Shown: positions 1-10,181 of the stretch, in pieces
Position numbering within the stretch: the stretch's first letter is position 1
Layout of the letters: each line of letters starts with the position of its first letter
DNA from: Candidatus Levyibacteriota bacterium
Lineage (GTDB): Bacteria; Patescibacteriota; Microgenomatia; Levybacterales; UBA12049
Assembly (NCBI GenBank): GCA_016199085.1
Contig: JACQHJ010000008.1
Coordinates: 1-52,511 of the forward strand
DNA length: 52,511 nucleotides
Reading direction: 5' to 3'
Translations under genes and position numbers: made by a program
Notes under the pieces: model-generated
What the model saw: only the letters and a program-made list of their open reading frames with translations
Database searches by the model: none
Told to the model about the DNA's origin: nothing

Positions 1-1581
1 ATGTATAAGTTAGCGCTAGTTATAGGAATTTACTCATATCTTATTTTCTCACTTGGGGTAGCGGGACTTCTTTATAAGAATATTATTGCAATTTTGACCG
101 TTTTTTATTTTGTTTTTTTTGCAGTATTTTTTTTCAAAATTAAAAAGGTTTCCTTCCCCTTGGTAAACTTAGAAAAGCTAAGCAATTTTTCAAAAATATT
201 ACTTACACTTATTTTTATTCAAGTCGCGGTAAATTTTGTTGGAGTTGTTGGTCCGGAGATTTCCTTTGACGCTCTATGGTATCATCTAACACTCCCCAAG
301 CTTTATCTTGATAACCACGTTTTGTTTCATATCCCCGGAAATCTTCTGTATTACTCAGATATGCCAAAACTTATGGAAATGCTTTACGTAGGAACATTTT
401 CTTTCGGGGATGAAATCTTAGCCAAGTCTGTACATTTTGTTTTTGGAATCCTAACTCTATTTGCTATTTTCAAACTGTCAAGAAAATTCTTATCCGTTGA
501 ATATTCCCTCTTGTCGTGTCTTATATTTTACTCAAGCCTTGTGGTCTCTTGGATATCAATTGCTGCATACGTGGATTTGGCAAGCGCGTTTTTTGAGACA
601 GTGGCAATGCTTACGTTTCTTTCGTTTATTGAGACAAAAGACAAGAAACTTTTTTTTAGCTCCTCGGTTATGTTGGGCTTGGCGATTACGACAAAACTGA
701 TTTCACTTTTGTCTCTTTCAATCTACATAGTGTTAATTTGGTATGTGCTTAGAAAACGTAAAGAAGACATTGGACAGGTTTTAAAAAATGTTTTTCTTTT
801 TATTTGCGTATCAGTTCTTATAGCAGCACCTTGGTTTATATTTTCTTATTTAAATACGGGTAATCCTGTTTATCCGTTTTTTTCTATAGATCTAGGTCAA
901 AAACTGGATTTAAATATTTTTAATTACTTAAAGCAGTTTATTTTTGCACCTGATCCCATAAACATTTTCTACTTAATAAGTCTTCCCTTAATAGCCATAG
1001 GTTTTAAAAAAGCTGATAGGAAAACCACCCCCTTATATATTTATCTGGCTGTATCTTTGGTAATCTGGTTTCTTACGTATTCTATCGGAGGAAGCAGGTT
1101 TTTTGTTGCCTATCTTGGAGTTTTTTCAATTCTTTCAGCTAAATCTATTGAGAGGATTAAAGACAAATATCTAAAACTCTACTTGTTATCTATCGTTATC
1201 TTTATTTCAATAATTTCGATAGGGTATAGGGGACTGGCAAATTCTAAATACCTGCCGGTAGTTTTGAAAAGCCAGTCTAGAGAGGAGTTTCTAACTAAAA
1301 ACTTAAACTTTAATTTTGGAGATTTTTATGACAGTGATAATTACTTCAAAGAAAACATCAAGACAACAGACAAAGTTTTGCTATACGGATTTCATAATCT
1401 TTACTATGTTGAGTTTCCCTTTATTGACTCGTCATTTGTAAAAAAAGGGAATAAATTTAATTATGTGGCTACTCAAAACACGCAAATTCCTCAAAGGTTT
1501 TCCAACTGGAAACTAATCCATTATAATAAGACGACAAACGTTAAGCTTTATACTTTAGACAAAAAGATATGGGAATATTAA
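1..1581 (+). CDS. GT-C family membrane glycosyltransferase (ArnT/PMT-like)
   Basis: A 526-residue, very hydrophobic protein with about ten predicted membrane segments. The motif FDALWYHLTLPK at residues 89-100 carries the acidic residue in the first external loop expected of GT-C transferases that use polyprenyl-phosphate sugars. The poorly hydrophobic tail after about residue 420 would be the extracytoplasmic C-terminal domain. By family it would transfer a sugar onto an envelope glycan or protein at the outer face of the membrane; the substrate cannot be read from the sequence. The ATG is the first base of the window, so an upstream start cannot be excluded. It overlaps the following O-antigen-ligase-like gene by 13 bp, which suggests a joint polysaccharide operon. 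Confidence 0.7.
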   Translation: MYKLALVIGIYSYLIFSLGVAGLLYKNIIAILTVFYFVFFAVFFFKIKKVSFPLVNLEKLSNFSKILLTLIFIQVAVNFVGVVGPEISFDALWYHLTLPKLYLDNHVLFHIPGNLLYYSDMPKLMEMLYVGTFSFGDEILAKSVHFVFGILTLFAIFKLSRKFLSVEYSLLSCLIFYSSLVVSWISIAAYVDLASAFFETVAMLTFLSFIETKDKKLFFSSSVMLGLAITTKLISLLSLSIYIVLIWYVLRKRKEDIGQVLKNVFLFICVSVLIAAPWFIFSYLNTGNPVYPFFSIDLGQKLDLNIFNYLKQFIFAPDPINIFYLISLPLIAIGFKKADRKTTPLYIYLAVSLVIWFLTYSIGGSRFFVAYLGVFSILSAKSIERIKDKYLKLYLLSIVIFISIISIGYRGLANSKYLPVVLKSQSREEFLTKNLNFNFGDFYDSDNYFKENIKTTDKVLLYGFHNLYYVEFPFIDSSFVKKGNKFNYVATQNTQIPQRFSNWKLIHYNKTTNVKLYTLDKKIWEY

Positions 1582-2771
1582 ATTATTTGATCATTTTCCT
1601 CTTACTTATCTTTCCTATTGCAGAACTTGGAAAAATTCAATTAGGAGCTGTTTCATTTAGTCTAAACGACATAGCGTTTCTTACGGTTGCAACGGTCTGG
1701 GTGATTGTTGATTATAAAAAGATTAATAGAATAAAATTCAATCTTCTTAAGCCTATACTTTTATTTTCCGCAGTTGGTTTGTTTCCTCTTTTAATAAACT
1801 CCTTAAGTCTTACGCCCAATTCATTTTTTGTTTCACTTCTCTATTTAGTCAGATGGGTTTTGTATTCGTCAATTTATTTTGTTTTGATGACAAGGGATAA
1901 AAAATTTCTTGAACAGTTTAAATATCTGTTAGTTATCCCTATATCTCTATTTCTACTTATCGGTTTTGTCCAATTCTTTTATTACCCAAGTCTTGCCAAT
2001 CTTTTTTATCTTGGCTGGGACGAGCATTTGTACCGACTTTTTTCAAGTTTTCTTGATCCAAACTTTGCCGGAACATTTTTTGTAATTACTTTTCTATATC
2101 TTTCTTATTTATCCTGGGAAACATACAAAAAGAAAAAAACAAATAAAACAATTTTGCTTTCAATCATTTCGCTTATAAATTTAATAACGATTTATCTTAC
2201 ATACTCAAGAAGTGCTTTGATAATGCTTTTGGTAAGTACGACGACATTTTTGGTTTTAACAAAGAAATTAAAACTCGTTGGGTTTGTACTGGCAGCTCTT
2301 ATTCTTTTTATTTTTATCTCACCAAAATCTTTCCAGACAGAGGGCACCAATCTTTTAAGAATTGCCTCAGGACAGGCAAGAATAGAATCCGCAAATGATG
2401 CGCTTAAGATTATTTCGCAAAATCCGGTCTTTGGAGTAGGTTTCAACGCTTACAGATATGCCCAGTACAAATACACAAATCTTACTGATGCAAAATGGGA
2501 AACGACTCATTCGGGAGCGGGAACTGACAACAGCTTCTTATTTGTCCTTGCTACTACAGGAGTCGTTGGATTTGTGATCTACATATACCTTCTTTATAGA
2601 ATATTTATATTGGGCAGGGACAAGTCGAAAAATCCGGTATCGATTGTGCTTATATCAGTTCTAGCCGGTCTTTTGGTAAACAGTTTTTTCATAAACAGCC
2701 TTTTCTATGTCTATATTCTGGAGTGGATTTGGATTTTAGCTGCTCTAACCGAAGCTACTGAGAATAATTAA
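1569..2771 (+). CDS. O-antigen ligase / polymerase-like membrane protein
   Basis: A 400-residue polytopic membrane protein with about ten hydrophobic segments. A large non-membrane loop near residues 260-320 contains NPVFGVGFNAYRY and THSGAGTDNSFLF. This is the layout of the Wzy_C/O-antigen ligase family (WaaL/Wzy-like), where the external loop carries conserved Arg and His residues. TYSRSAL near residue 210 is also typical. The family joins undecaprenyl-linked glycan to an acceptor on the outer face of the membrane. It starts inside the preceding GT-C gene (13 bp overlap) and its 3' end overlaps the convergent Ig-like gene by 17 bp. The acceptor is unknown, because CPR cells usually lack LPS. 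Confidence 0.75.
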   Translation: MGILNYLIIFLLLIFPIAELGKIQLGAVSFSLNDIAFLTVATVWVIVDYKKINRIKFNLLKPILLFSAVGLFPLLINSLSLTPNSFFVSLLYLVRWVLYSSIYFVLMTRDKKFLEQFKYLLVIPISLFLLIGFVQFFYYPSLANLFYLGWDEHLYRLFSSFLDPNFAGTFFVITFLYLSYLSWETYKKKKTNKTILLSIISLINLITIYLTYSRSALIMLLVSTTTFLVLTKKLKLVGFVLAALILFIFISPKSFQTEGTNLLRIASGQARIESANDALKIISQNPVFGVGFNAYRYAQYKYTNLTDAKWETTHSGAGTDNSFLFVLATTGVVGFVIYIYLLYRIFILGRDKSKNPVSIVLISVLAGLLVNSFFINSLFYVYILEWIWILAALTEATENN

Positions 2772-3468
2772 CCTTCAGGGTTTTTTCCGTTCTGTTTCCT
2801 GCTGAATCCTCAGCTACAATTTTGATTTCATTATCTCCGTCATGAAGAGGCAGGACATATGAGAAATTATTGTCATCGTTTATCACGGCAAAGAATCCGT
2901 TGACCGTAACGGTTGCTCCGCCGTCAGTTTGTCCTTTAACCTCGACAGATTTATCCTCTTTTTTAAATGATGCGCCGTCGCTTGGGTTTGATATATCAAG
3001 TTTTGGAGCAGTCTTTTTGTACAAGACCGTATATTGGTTTGAAAGATCGCTCTTTTTATCCCTGACTACAGCTCTTGTTGAAATTACGTTATCTCCAAGA
3101 CGCAGGTCCTGCTCAAACCTGAAGCTTCCGTCTTCTTCGGTGTCTGTCTCATCGACTTTTCGGCTGTTTATAAATAGTTCAATTTTAGTATCCTTTTGGG
3201 AAAGACCCGTAATAATCATCGAAGCGCTGTTGGTAGCGGGTACTAGGGGGTTTAAGACCGGAGCCGCAACAAAGTTTATCGCATTTTGATTTCCGTTTAA
3301 GCCTGCATCTCCGCCTTTTCCGGAAAGAAACAAGCTGAAACTGATCAAAGTGGAAATGCCGAATTTAAAAAGAATAAAAAGAACAATGATAATTCCAATG
3401 ATGCTTAAAATCATTGTCTTTCTTGTCTTTTTCTGTAGCGTCTGATTTAGTCTTGATCGTCTTCTCAT
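2755..3468 (-). CDS. Membrane-anchored Ig-like (glucodextranase-B-like) domain protein
   Basis: A 237-residue protein: a basic N-terminus (MRRRSRLNQ, then KKTRK), one hydrophobic anchor at about residues 18-50, then two extracellular beta-sandwich repeats. The second repeat contains VKGQTDGGATVTVNG and LHDGDNEIKIVAEDSAGN, a pattern of glucodextranase B / bacterial Ig-like domains (small beta repeats ending in D.aGN). No catalytic motif is visible. A surface adhesion, sugar-binding or structural role is inferred. It ends inside the convergent O-antigen-ligase-like gene and starts 3 bp after the GNAT gene on the same strand. Confidence 0.7.
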   Translation of the reverse strand: MRRRSRLNQTLQKKTRKTMILSIIGIIIVLFILFKFGISTLISFSLFLSGKGGDAGLNGNQNAINFVAAPVLNPLVPATNSASMIITGLSQKDTKIELFINSRKVDETDTEEDGSFRFEQDLRLGDNVISTRAVVRDKKSDLSNQYTVLYKKTAPKLDISNPSDGASFKKEDKSVEVKGQTDGGATVTVNGFFAVINDDNNFSYVLPLHDGDNEIKIVAEDSAGNRTEKTLKVNYSQ

Positions 3469-3471
3469 CTC

Positions 3472-4026
3472 TTATTTAACATTTTTATACATATATATAT
3501 GATCAACGTATCCATTTTTTAATTTTACCCCTTTTGGTAATCTTCCTTCTTCAATAAAACCAAATTCTCTGTATAAATTATATGCTAAGCTGTTATTTGA
3601 AAATACACCAAGCAAAAGTATCTCAAGTTCTTCTAGGTTAACGATAGCTTCATTTATTACATTTTTCAAAAGTAGTCTGCCTATGCCTTCGCCTCTAAAG
3701 TTTTTTGCAATTGAAATACCCATAAGTCCGACATGTTTTTGAGTCCTTTGACCTAGATACACATTGGAAATTCCAATTAGGCTTCTGCCAGAAAAGACTA
3801 AGAGATGAACGCCTTTTTTGTCTTTTATCTTTTGCAGGAAACCTTTAAGATGTTTAATCTCTTCTTCTAGGGTAACTTGCTCACCTTGAAAGGTGATGAA
3901 AGTTTTCTCTTTGGACAATGTGTTTATATAATCCATCATTTGCTTAGCATCCTTTTTGTTTGGATACCTAATTATAATTTCAGTTCCTTTTTTAGATTTA
4001 CCTTGAAAAATAATTTTATCTTTCAT
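3472..4026 (-). CDS. GNAT family N-acetyltransferase
   Basis: A 184-residue single-domain GNAT. The acetyl-CoA pyrophosphate-binding motif A is clear as RGEGIGRLLL at residues 111-120, preceded by the beta-4 strand MGISIAKNF. The later AYNLYREFGFIEEG matches the Y..FGF motif B. The family transfers acetyl from acetyl-CoA to an amine; this member resembles RimJ/RimI-like or spermidine-acetyltransferase-like proteins and the substrate is unknown. The ATG lies only 4 nt after the 3' end of tRNA-Thr, with no room for a separate promoter or Shine-Dalgarno site, so it is probably expressed from the tRNA transcript. Confidence 0.85.
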   Translation of the reverse strand: MKDKIIFQGKSKKGTEIIIRYPNKKDAKQMMDYINTLSKEKTFITFQGEQVTLEEEIKHLKGFLQKIKDKKGVHLLVFSGRSLIGISNVYLGQRTQKHVGLMGISIAKNFRGEGIGRLLLKNVINEAIVNLEELEILLLGVFSNNSLAYNLYREFGFIEEGRLPKGVKLKNGYVDHIYMYKNVK

Positions 4027-4030
4027 AATG

Positions 4031-4102
4031 AGCCGAAGGTGAGATTCGGACTCACGACTTGCTCTTTACGAAAGAGCTACTCTACCACTGAGTTACTTCG
4101 GC
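4031..4102 (-). tRNA. tRNA-Thr (anticodon CGT)
   Basis: Complete cloverleaf on the minus strand. The acceptor pairs GCCGAAG with CTTCGGC, the D arm is ACTC..GAGT, the anticodon arm is GCTCT-TTCGTAA-AGAGC with anticodon CGT, and the T arm is GTGAG-TCCGAAT-CTCAC. CCA is not encoded (the 3' flank is CAT). A promoter lies at 4112-4140 and a GNAT ORF follows after 4 nt. Confidence 0.95.
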
Positions 4103-4111
4103 AGTATGCTT

Positions 4112-4140
4112 ATTTTATGAAATAAAAGATAAAAGAGCAA
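4112..4140 (-). promoter_or_regulatory. Promoter of tRNA-Thr
   Basis: Minus strand: TTGCTC (4135-4140), 17 bp spacer, TAAAAT (4112-4117), then 9 nt to the tRNA 5' end. It lies in the gap between atpC and tRNA-Thr, so it probably also drives the GNAT gene. Confidence 0.6.
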
Positions 4141-4152
4141 GAAAGAGAGGGA

Positions 4153-4568
4153 TTACTTACTGACTATTCTTTTGTGTTTTGTGGCAACCTTAAGTTCTAG
4201 AAGTGCTTTCCTAAGTTCTGCATTGGCAATTCTGAAGTCCTGGCCGGTTGCTTTGTCTTTCATTGCTTTCTGCGCTCTCTCTTGGGCTTCCTTTGCCCTA
4301 CCTACTTCTATGTCTTCGGCTCTGACTGCATAATCCGCCAAAATGCTGACTTTGTCTTTTGAAACTTCCAAAAACCCTCCGAAAACTGCAAACCCTTGGG
4401 ATCTGTTGCCCTTTTTGGTGATCATCTCTCCTGCAACAACCTTCGTTACCAGATTAACGTGTCCCGGAAGAATCGTTATCTCACCGTTAGCCGTTGGAAG
4501 AGTAATTTGATCCACCTCTTCGTCCATTACAGTAGCTGTTGGGGTGATTAGTTTTAATTGTAGTGACA

Positions 4569-4569
<1 letters not shown>
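4153..4569 (-). CDS. atpC: ATP synthase F1 subunit epsilon
   Basis: A 138-residue subunit of the F1 central stalk. The N-terminal beta sandwich (about 1-85) has the family signatures MSLQLKLITPTATVMDEEVDQI, here split as LQLKLITPT plus EVDQITLPTANGEITILPGH, followed by FGGFLEVSKDKVSILADYAVRA. A two-helix C-terminal hairpin (about 90-138) can inhibit hydrolysis in the family. It is the last gene of the canonical atpBEFHAGDC operon, and its start overlaps the atpD stop by one base. Confidence 0.97.
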
Positions 4570-6807
<2,238 letters not shown>

Positions 6808-6810
6808 AAT

Positions 6811-8334
6811 TTAAACTTTAAACATTTTCTTAAATTCTAAAATGCTTTTATCAATTTTTTTAAGTAGGTCTTCGCTTGGTTTTTGGCCGTTATCTAAAGT
6901 ATCGATAATATTTTGATATTTTCTCTTCATAAACTCATGGTACTGATTCTCAAAACGTAAAATTGCCTCAAGTGGGGTATCATCAAGACTTCCGCTGGTT
7001 GCAAGATAGATACTTAAGTATTCCAGTCCTTCGGAAAGAGGTTGGTATTGCGGTTGTTTTAGGATTTCGATTGTTCTTTTGCCTCTTTCAAGCTGCTTTG
7101 AGGTTTCTTCGTCAAGTTCTGAGCCAAACTGGGCAAAAGCAGCCAAGTTGTTGTATTGGGCGATCTCAAGTCTCATCTTGCTCGCGACTGATTTCATTGA
7201 AGAAGTCTGGGCTGCTCCACCGACTCTTGAAACAGAATTGCCAGGATCAATAGCTGGCCTAATTCCGCTATAGAAAAGATCTGTCTGGAAGAAAATCTGC
7301 CCGTCGGTTATGGATATGACATTGGTTGGGATATAGGCCGAGAGGTCGTTTGCCTGAGTTTCAATAATGGGAAGAGCTGTAATTGAGCCGTTTCCGTTTT
7401 GCTTATTCATCTTAACCGCTCTTTCCAAAAGTCTACTATGAAGATAGAAGATGTCGCCGGGATATGCCTCGCGTCCCGCAGGTCTTCTTAAGACCAAGCT
7501 GATCTGCCTGTATGCCCAGGCGTGTTTTGTTAAGTCGTCATAGACTACCAAAACGTCGTTTCCTTTTTCCATGAAATATTCGGCAATAGCTACTCCTGCA
7601 TATGGAGCAAGATAGAGAAGGGAAGCAGCATCAGATGCGCTTGCGACAACTATAGTTGTATAGTCTATTGCTCCTGTTTCTTTGAGTTTTTCAACAACCT
7701 GGGCGATTGTACTTTGTTTTTGACCGATGGCTACGTAGACGCAGTAAACGGGTTTTTGTCCTTTTTTGTGAGTCCCCTTTTGGTTTATGATTGCATCGAT
7801 TGCAACTGCGGTTTTTCCCGTACCCCTGTCTCCGATAATTAATTCTCTTTGTCCTCTTCCGATTGGGATCATTGCATCAATTGGCTTAATGCCCGTTTTT
7901 AAAGGAGTATTAACAGGTTCTCTTTCAACAACTCCTGCCGCAATTTTTTCCAAAGGCATGTCTTTTCCTTTTTTAATTTTCACTTTTCCGTCTTTTGTTT
8001 CACCTAAGGGATTTACGACTCTTCCTAAAATATCTTCAGAGACGTTGATTGATAATAGCTTTCCTGTCTTTTTAATTTCGTCGCCTTCTTCTATGTGATC
8101 CGACTTTTCCAAAGCAATGATAGAGACGCTGTCTTCGTCAAGGTTTAGAACTGTGCCAAGGGTTTTATCAGAAAACTCAACTAGTTCTCCCATTTGGGCA
8201 AGGGAGAGCCCGGTTGCAACAATAACACCGTCGGTGTTTTTAACAACACGTCCGACGTTTTTGACCTCTAATCTTTGGTCAAAAGATTCAAGCTTTTTCT
8301 CAAGACTTTTAATTATTTCATCAGGATTTTTCAT
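6811..8334 (-). CDS. atpA: ATP synthase F1 subunit alpha
   Basis: A 507-residue non-catalytic nucleotide-binding F1 subunit. The N-terminal beta barrel covers about 25-95. The P-loop is GDRGTGKT at 168-175; the usual GDRQTGKT has Gln where this protein has Gly. PAIDPGNSVSRVGGAAQ is the classic alpha/beta signature. The extreme N-terminal helix that docks onto the delta subunit is present (DEIIKSLEKKLESFDQR). It lies between atpH and atpG with gaps of 7 and 3 bp. Confidence 0.98.
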   Translation of the reverse strand: MKNPDEIIKSLEKKLESFDQRLEVKNVGRVVKNTDGVIVATGLSLAQMGELVEFSDKTLGTVLNLDEDSVSIIALEKSDHIEEGDEIKKTGKLLSINVSEDILGRVVNPLGETKDGKVKIKKGKDMPLEKIAAGVVEREPVNTPLKTGIKPIDAMIPIGRGQRELIIGDRGTGKTAVAIDAIINQKGTHKKGQKPVYCVYVAIGQKQSTIAQVVEKLKETGAIDYTTIVVASASDAASLLYLAPYAGVAIAEYFMEKGNDVLVVYDDLTKHAWAYRQISLVLRRPAGREAYPGDIFYLHSRLLERAVKMNKQNGNGSITALPIIETQANDLSAYIPTNVISITDGQIFFQTDLFYSGIRPAIDPGNSVSRVGGAAQTSSMKSVASKMRLEIAQYNNLAAFAQFGSELDEETSKQLERGKRTIEILKQPQYQPLSEGLEYLSIYLATSGSLDDTPLEAILRFENQYHEFMKRKYQNIIDTLDNGQKPSEDLLKKIDKSILEFKKMFKV

Positions 8335-8341
8335 AACTAAT

Positions 8342-8689
8342 TTATTCGCTTATATGCTTTATTAGGTTTTCTAATTTGTTTTTAAGATTTAATTCATAGA
8401 TATTGTCAAAATCTGCGATTTTAATTCCTGCCAAAAGAGATTTATCGTATTCTACGTAAACTTTCTTGGGAAAGAAAATTTTTTCAAAATGTTTTTTTAA
8501 ATCCTTTGTTTTATCTGTTGTGACACTAACCAAAACAGTGTTTTGCATTTCGAATAACTTCAACGCTTTAATATACTCCCTAAGCTCGCTTTTCTTAAGA
8601 TATTTTACGATCTTTGCGACTTTATCTTCGTCTAAATTTCCTTTTGTATAACTTGCCAAAACAAGCTTTCTTAATAACTTTTTATCCAT
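8342..8689 (-). CDS. atpH: ATP synthase subunit delta, shortened
   Basis: Only 115 residues, against about 175-180 in most bacteria. The C-terminal part fits the OSCP/delta family: an alpha/beta segment NTVLVSVTTDK, then YVEYDKSLLAGIKIADFDNIYE, where SLLAGI matches the family S.iGG. motif, and a final helix. The N-terminal six-helix domain that normally binds the alpha subunits is reduced to about 45-50 residues. Position between atpF and atpA supports the assignment. The reduction appears to be genuine, since no frameshift or extra in-frame sequence is seen in the 1 bp and 7 bp gaps to its neighbours. Confidence 0.85.
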   Translation of the reverse strand: MDKKLLRKLVLASYTKGNLDEDKVAKIVKYLKKSELREYIKALKLFEMQNTVLVSVTTDKTKDLKKHFEKIFFPKKVYVEYDKSLLAGIKIADFDNIYELNLKNKLENLIKHISE

Positions 8690-8690
8690 T

Positions 8691-9194
8691 TTAGTTTACT
8701 TTCTTTATTTGTTTAACTGCCTTTTGGACAATTTCTTTCTGCTCAGATTCCGTTAACATTCCCTGCAAGGATTTGGTAAGCATGTCTGCTGCCAATACGC
8801 TTACTTTCTCCATTAAGGCTTTTTCCATTTGTCTTGTATCCTGGTCCAACTGTGTTCTCATCTGAGTTAACATTTTTTCAGCCTGGACTTTTGCCTCTTC
8901 CTGGATATTTGAAGCAATTTGCCTTGACTCCTCTTTTGTTTCTTCAATAATTTTCTTTGCCTCGTCCTGGGCTTTGGTTAAGATTTTCTTTTCATCTACT
9001 AAAGTTTTTTCCATTAGTTCTTGAGCCTCCTGTGCCTGTTTTAAGCCAAGAGTGATTTTATCCTCTCTTTTTTTCACCATATCCATAACAGGCTTATATA
9101 AAAAGCGTTTTAATAAATAGAATATGATTAAGAAATTTAGAATTTGAGCCCCTAGCATAATTGGATCAAATCCTAGAGATTTTAAAAATTCCAT
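8691..9194 (-). CDS. atpF: ATP synthase F0 subunit b
   Basis: A 167-residue peripheral stalk subunit. One N-terminal membrane helix (about residues 10-32, LGAQILNFLIIFYLLKRFLY) is followed by a long charged helical region rich in K, E, Q and A through residue 160, the right-handed coiled coil that joins F0 to the delta subunit. Gaps to atpE (6 bp) and atpH (1 bp) are minimal. Confidence 0.95.
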   Translation of the reverse strand: MEFLKSLGFDPIMLGAQILNFLIIFYLLKRFLYKPVMDMVKKREDKITLGLKQAQEAQELMEKTLVDEKKILTKAQDEAKKIIEETKEESRQIASNIQEEAKVQAEKMLTQMRTQLDQDTRQMEKALMEKVSVLAADMLTKSLQGMLTESEQKEIVQKAVKQIKKVN

Positions 9195-9200
9195 ATGTTT

Positions 9201-9407
9201 TTATCCTATGAAAGCAAAAATTAAGGAATAGATGGCAATAGCTTCTGCGAATGCCATTCCTAAAAGCATTGCTGGAAGAATTTTTCCCGACGCTTCAGGG
9301 TTTCTTCCAATTGCTTCCATTGCTTTTGCACCGATAAGGCCGATAGCAAGAGCTGCCATTTGTCCTCCGATTGCTATGATTAAACCTCCGGAAATACTAA
9401 ATTCCAC
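9201..9407 (-). CDS. atpE: ATP synthase F0 subunit c (predicted proton type)
   Basis: A 68-residue proteolipid with two membrane helices joined by the polar loop GRNPEA (residues 34-39). The ion-binding carboxylate is Glu55 in MAFAEAIAIYS. Positions that would carry Gln in helix 1 and Ser/Thr next to the Glu in sodium-binding c rings are Ile, Ala and Ile here, so proton specificity is inferred. The start is GTG at 9407, overlapping the last base of the atpB TAG, and is set by an almost perfect Shine-Dalgarno site at 9415-9425. That site suits the high stoichiometry of this subunit. Confidence 0.95.
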   Translation of the reverse strand: MEFSISGGLIIAIGGQMAALAIGLIGAKAMEAIGRNPEASGKILPAMLLGMAFAEAIAIYSLIFAFIG

Positions 9408-10144
9408 TAGTGACTCACCTCCTTTGCGTGTGTTTTATGCGACGTCATCAAAATTGCCATAAATGCCATTGTCAGCATTGCAAAAACCAATGCCTGAACA
9501 AGTCCTACGACTACTTCAAGCATCAAAAAGGGGAGTGGAAATAAAATTGCAACCATTGAAGAAACTGTTCCCAAAACTATCTCTCCTGCAAAAATATTAC
9601 CAAAAAGCCTAAAAGATAAAGATATCATTTTCGTGATTTCTGAAATGATTTCAAGAAACCCTATAAAAAGGTTAATCGGATTTAAGGAAAAGTACCTGGA
9701 AAGATAATCGAAAATTCCGATGGTTCTGATTGAAAGAATATGTGTTGCTACAACTGACACAAGGGCAAGTCCGAGCGTTGCGTTAAAGTCACTTGTTGCA
9801 GGTCTAAGTAGGGGAATGAGGCCGTGCTCTTCCCTAATTCCTATTGCTGAGATCCCAGGAATAAGCCCTGTCCAGTTTGCTATAAGGATGAATATAAAAA
9901 AAGTCATAAAAAAGGGAAAGATTTTGGCTGCGTTTGTCCCTGCAACAGATTCAGTTATATTATAAAACTCTGAAATTATAGACTCTGTTACGGTTTGGAG
10001 CTTTCCCGGGATAAGACTGAGTTTTTTTCTGACTGAAAAAATAAGCCCCACTATAATTGCGTCTACTAGAAAAGTATCCAAAAATGAATTTGTAATGGCA
10101 AAATTGCCAATATAAACAATAGGTTCTGCTGCAAAAGAAACCAT
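9407..10144 (-). CDS. atpB: ATP synthase F0 subunit a
   Basis: A 245-residue membrane subunit that forms the two ion half-channels against the c ring. Five to six hydrophobic helices are present. The essential arginine is Arg179 in SLSFRLFGNIFAGE, and ATSDFNATLGLAL carries the conserved N and T residues. It is the first gene of the ATP synthase operon; no atpI gene precedes it. The ATG at 10144 is 7 nt from a -10 box, so the operon mRNA is predicted to be leaderless. Confidence 0.97.
   Translation of the reverse strand: MVSFAAEPIVYIGNFAITNSFLDTFLVDAIIVGLIFSVRKKLSLIPGKLQTVTESIISEFYNITESVAGTNAAKIFPFFMTFFIFILIANWTGLIPGISAIGIREEHGLIPLLRPATSDFNATLGLALVSVVATHILSIRTIGIFDYLSRYFSLNPINLFIGFLEIISEITKMISLSFRLFGNIFAGEIVLGTVSSMVAILFPLPFLMLEVVVGLVQALVFAMLTMAFMAILMTSHKTHAKEVSH
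9415..9425 (-). promoter_or_regulatory. Strong Shine-Dalgarno site for atpE, inside atpB
   Basis: The minus strand reads AAAGGAGGTGA, an 11-nt match to the 16S anti-Shine-Dalgarno sequence, 7 nt before the GTG start of atpE. It is embedded in the last codons of atpB (coding for Ala-Lys-Glu-Val-Ser). It decides the GTG start. Confidence 0.85.
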
Positions 10145-10151
10145 GTTTCTA

Positions 10152-10181
10152 ATTTTACAGGGAAAATTAGCTTTACGTCAA
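10152..10181 (-). promoter_or_regulatory. Promoter of the atp operon
   Basis: Minus strand: TTGACG (10176-10181), 18 bp spacer, TAAAAT (10152-10157), then 7 nt to the atpB ATG. The -35 box overlaps the TGA stop of dnaE. The geometry predicts a leaderless transcript starting at or next to the ATG. Confidence 0.65.

Noticed and set aside
9201-9407. Sodium-specific c ring
   Set aside because: The Gln in helix 1 and the Ser/Thr beside the carboxylate, needed for sodium binding, are replaced by Ile, Ala and Ile.
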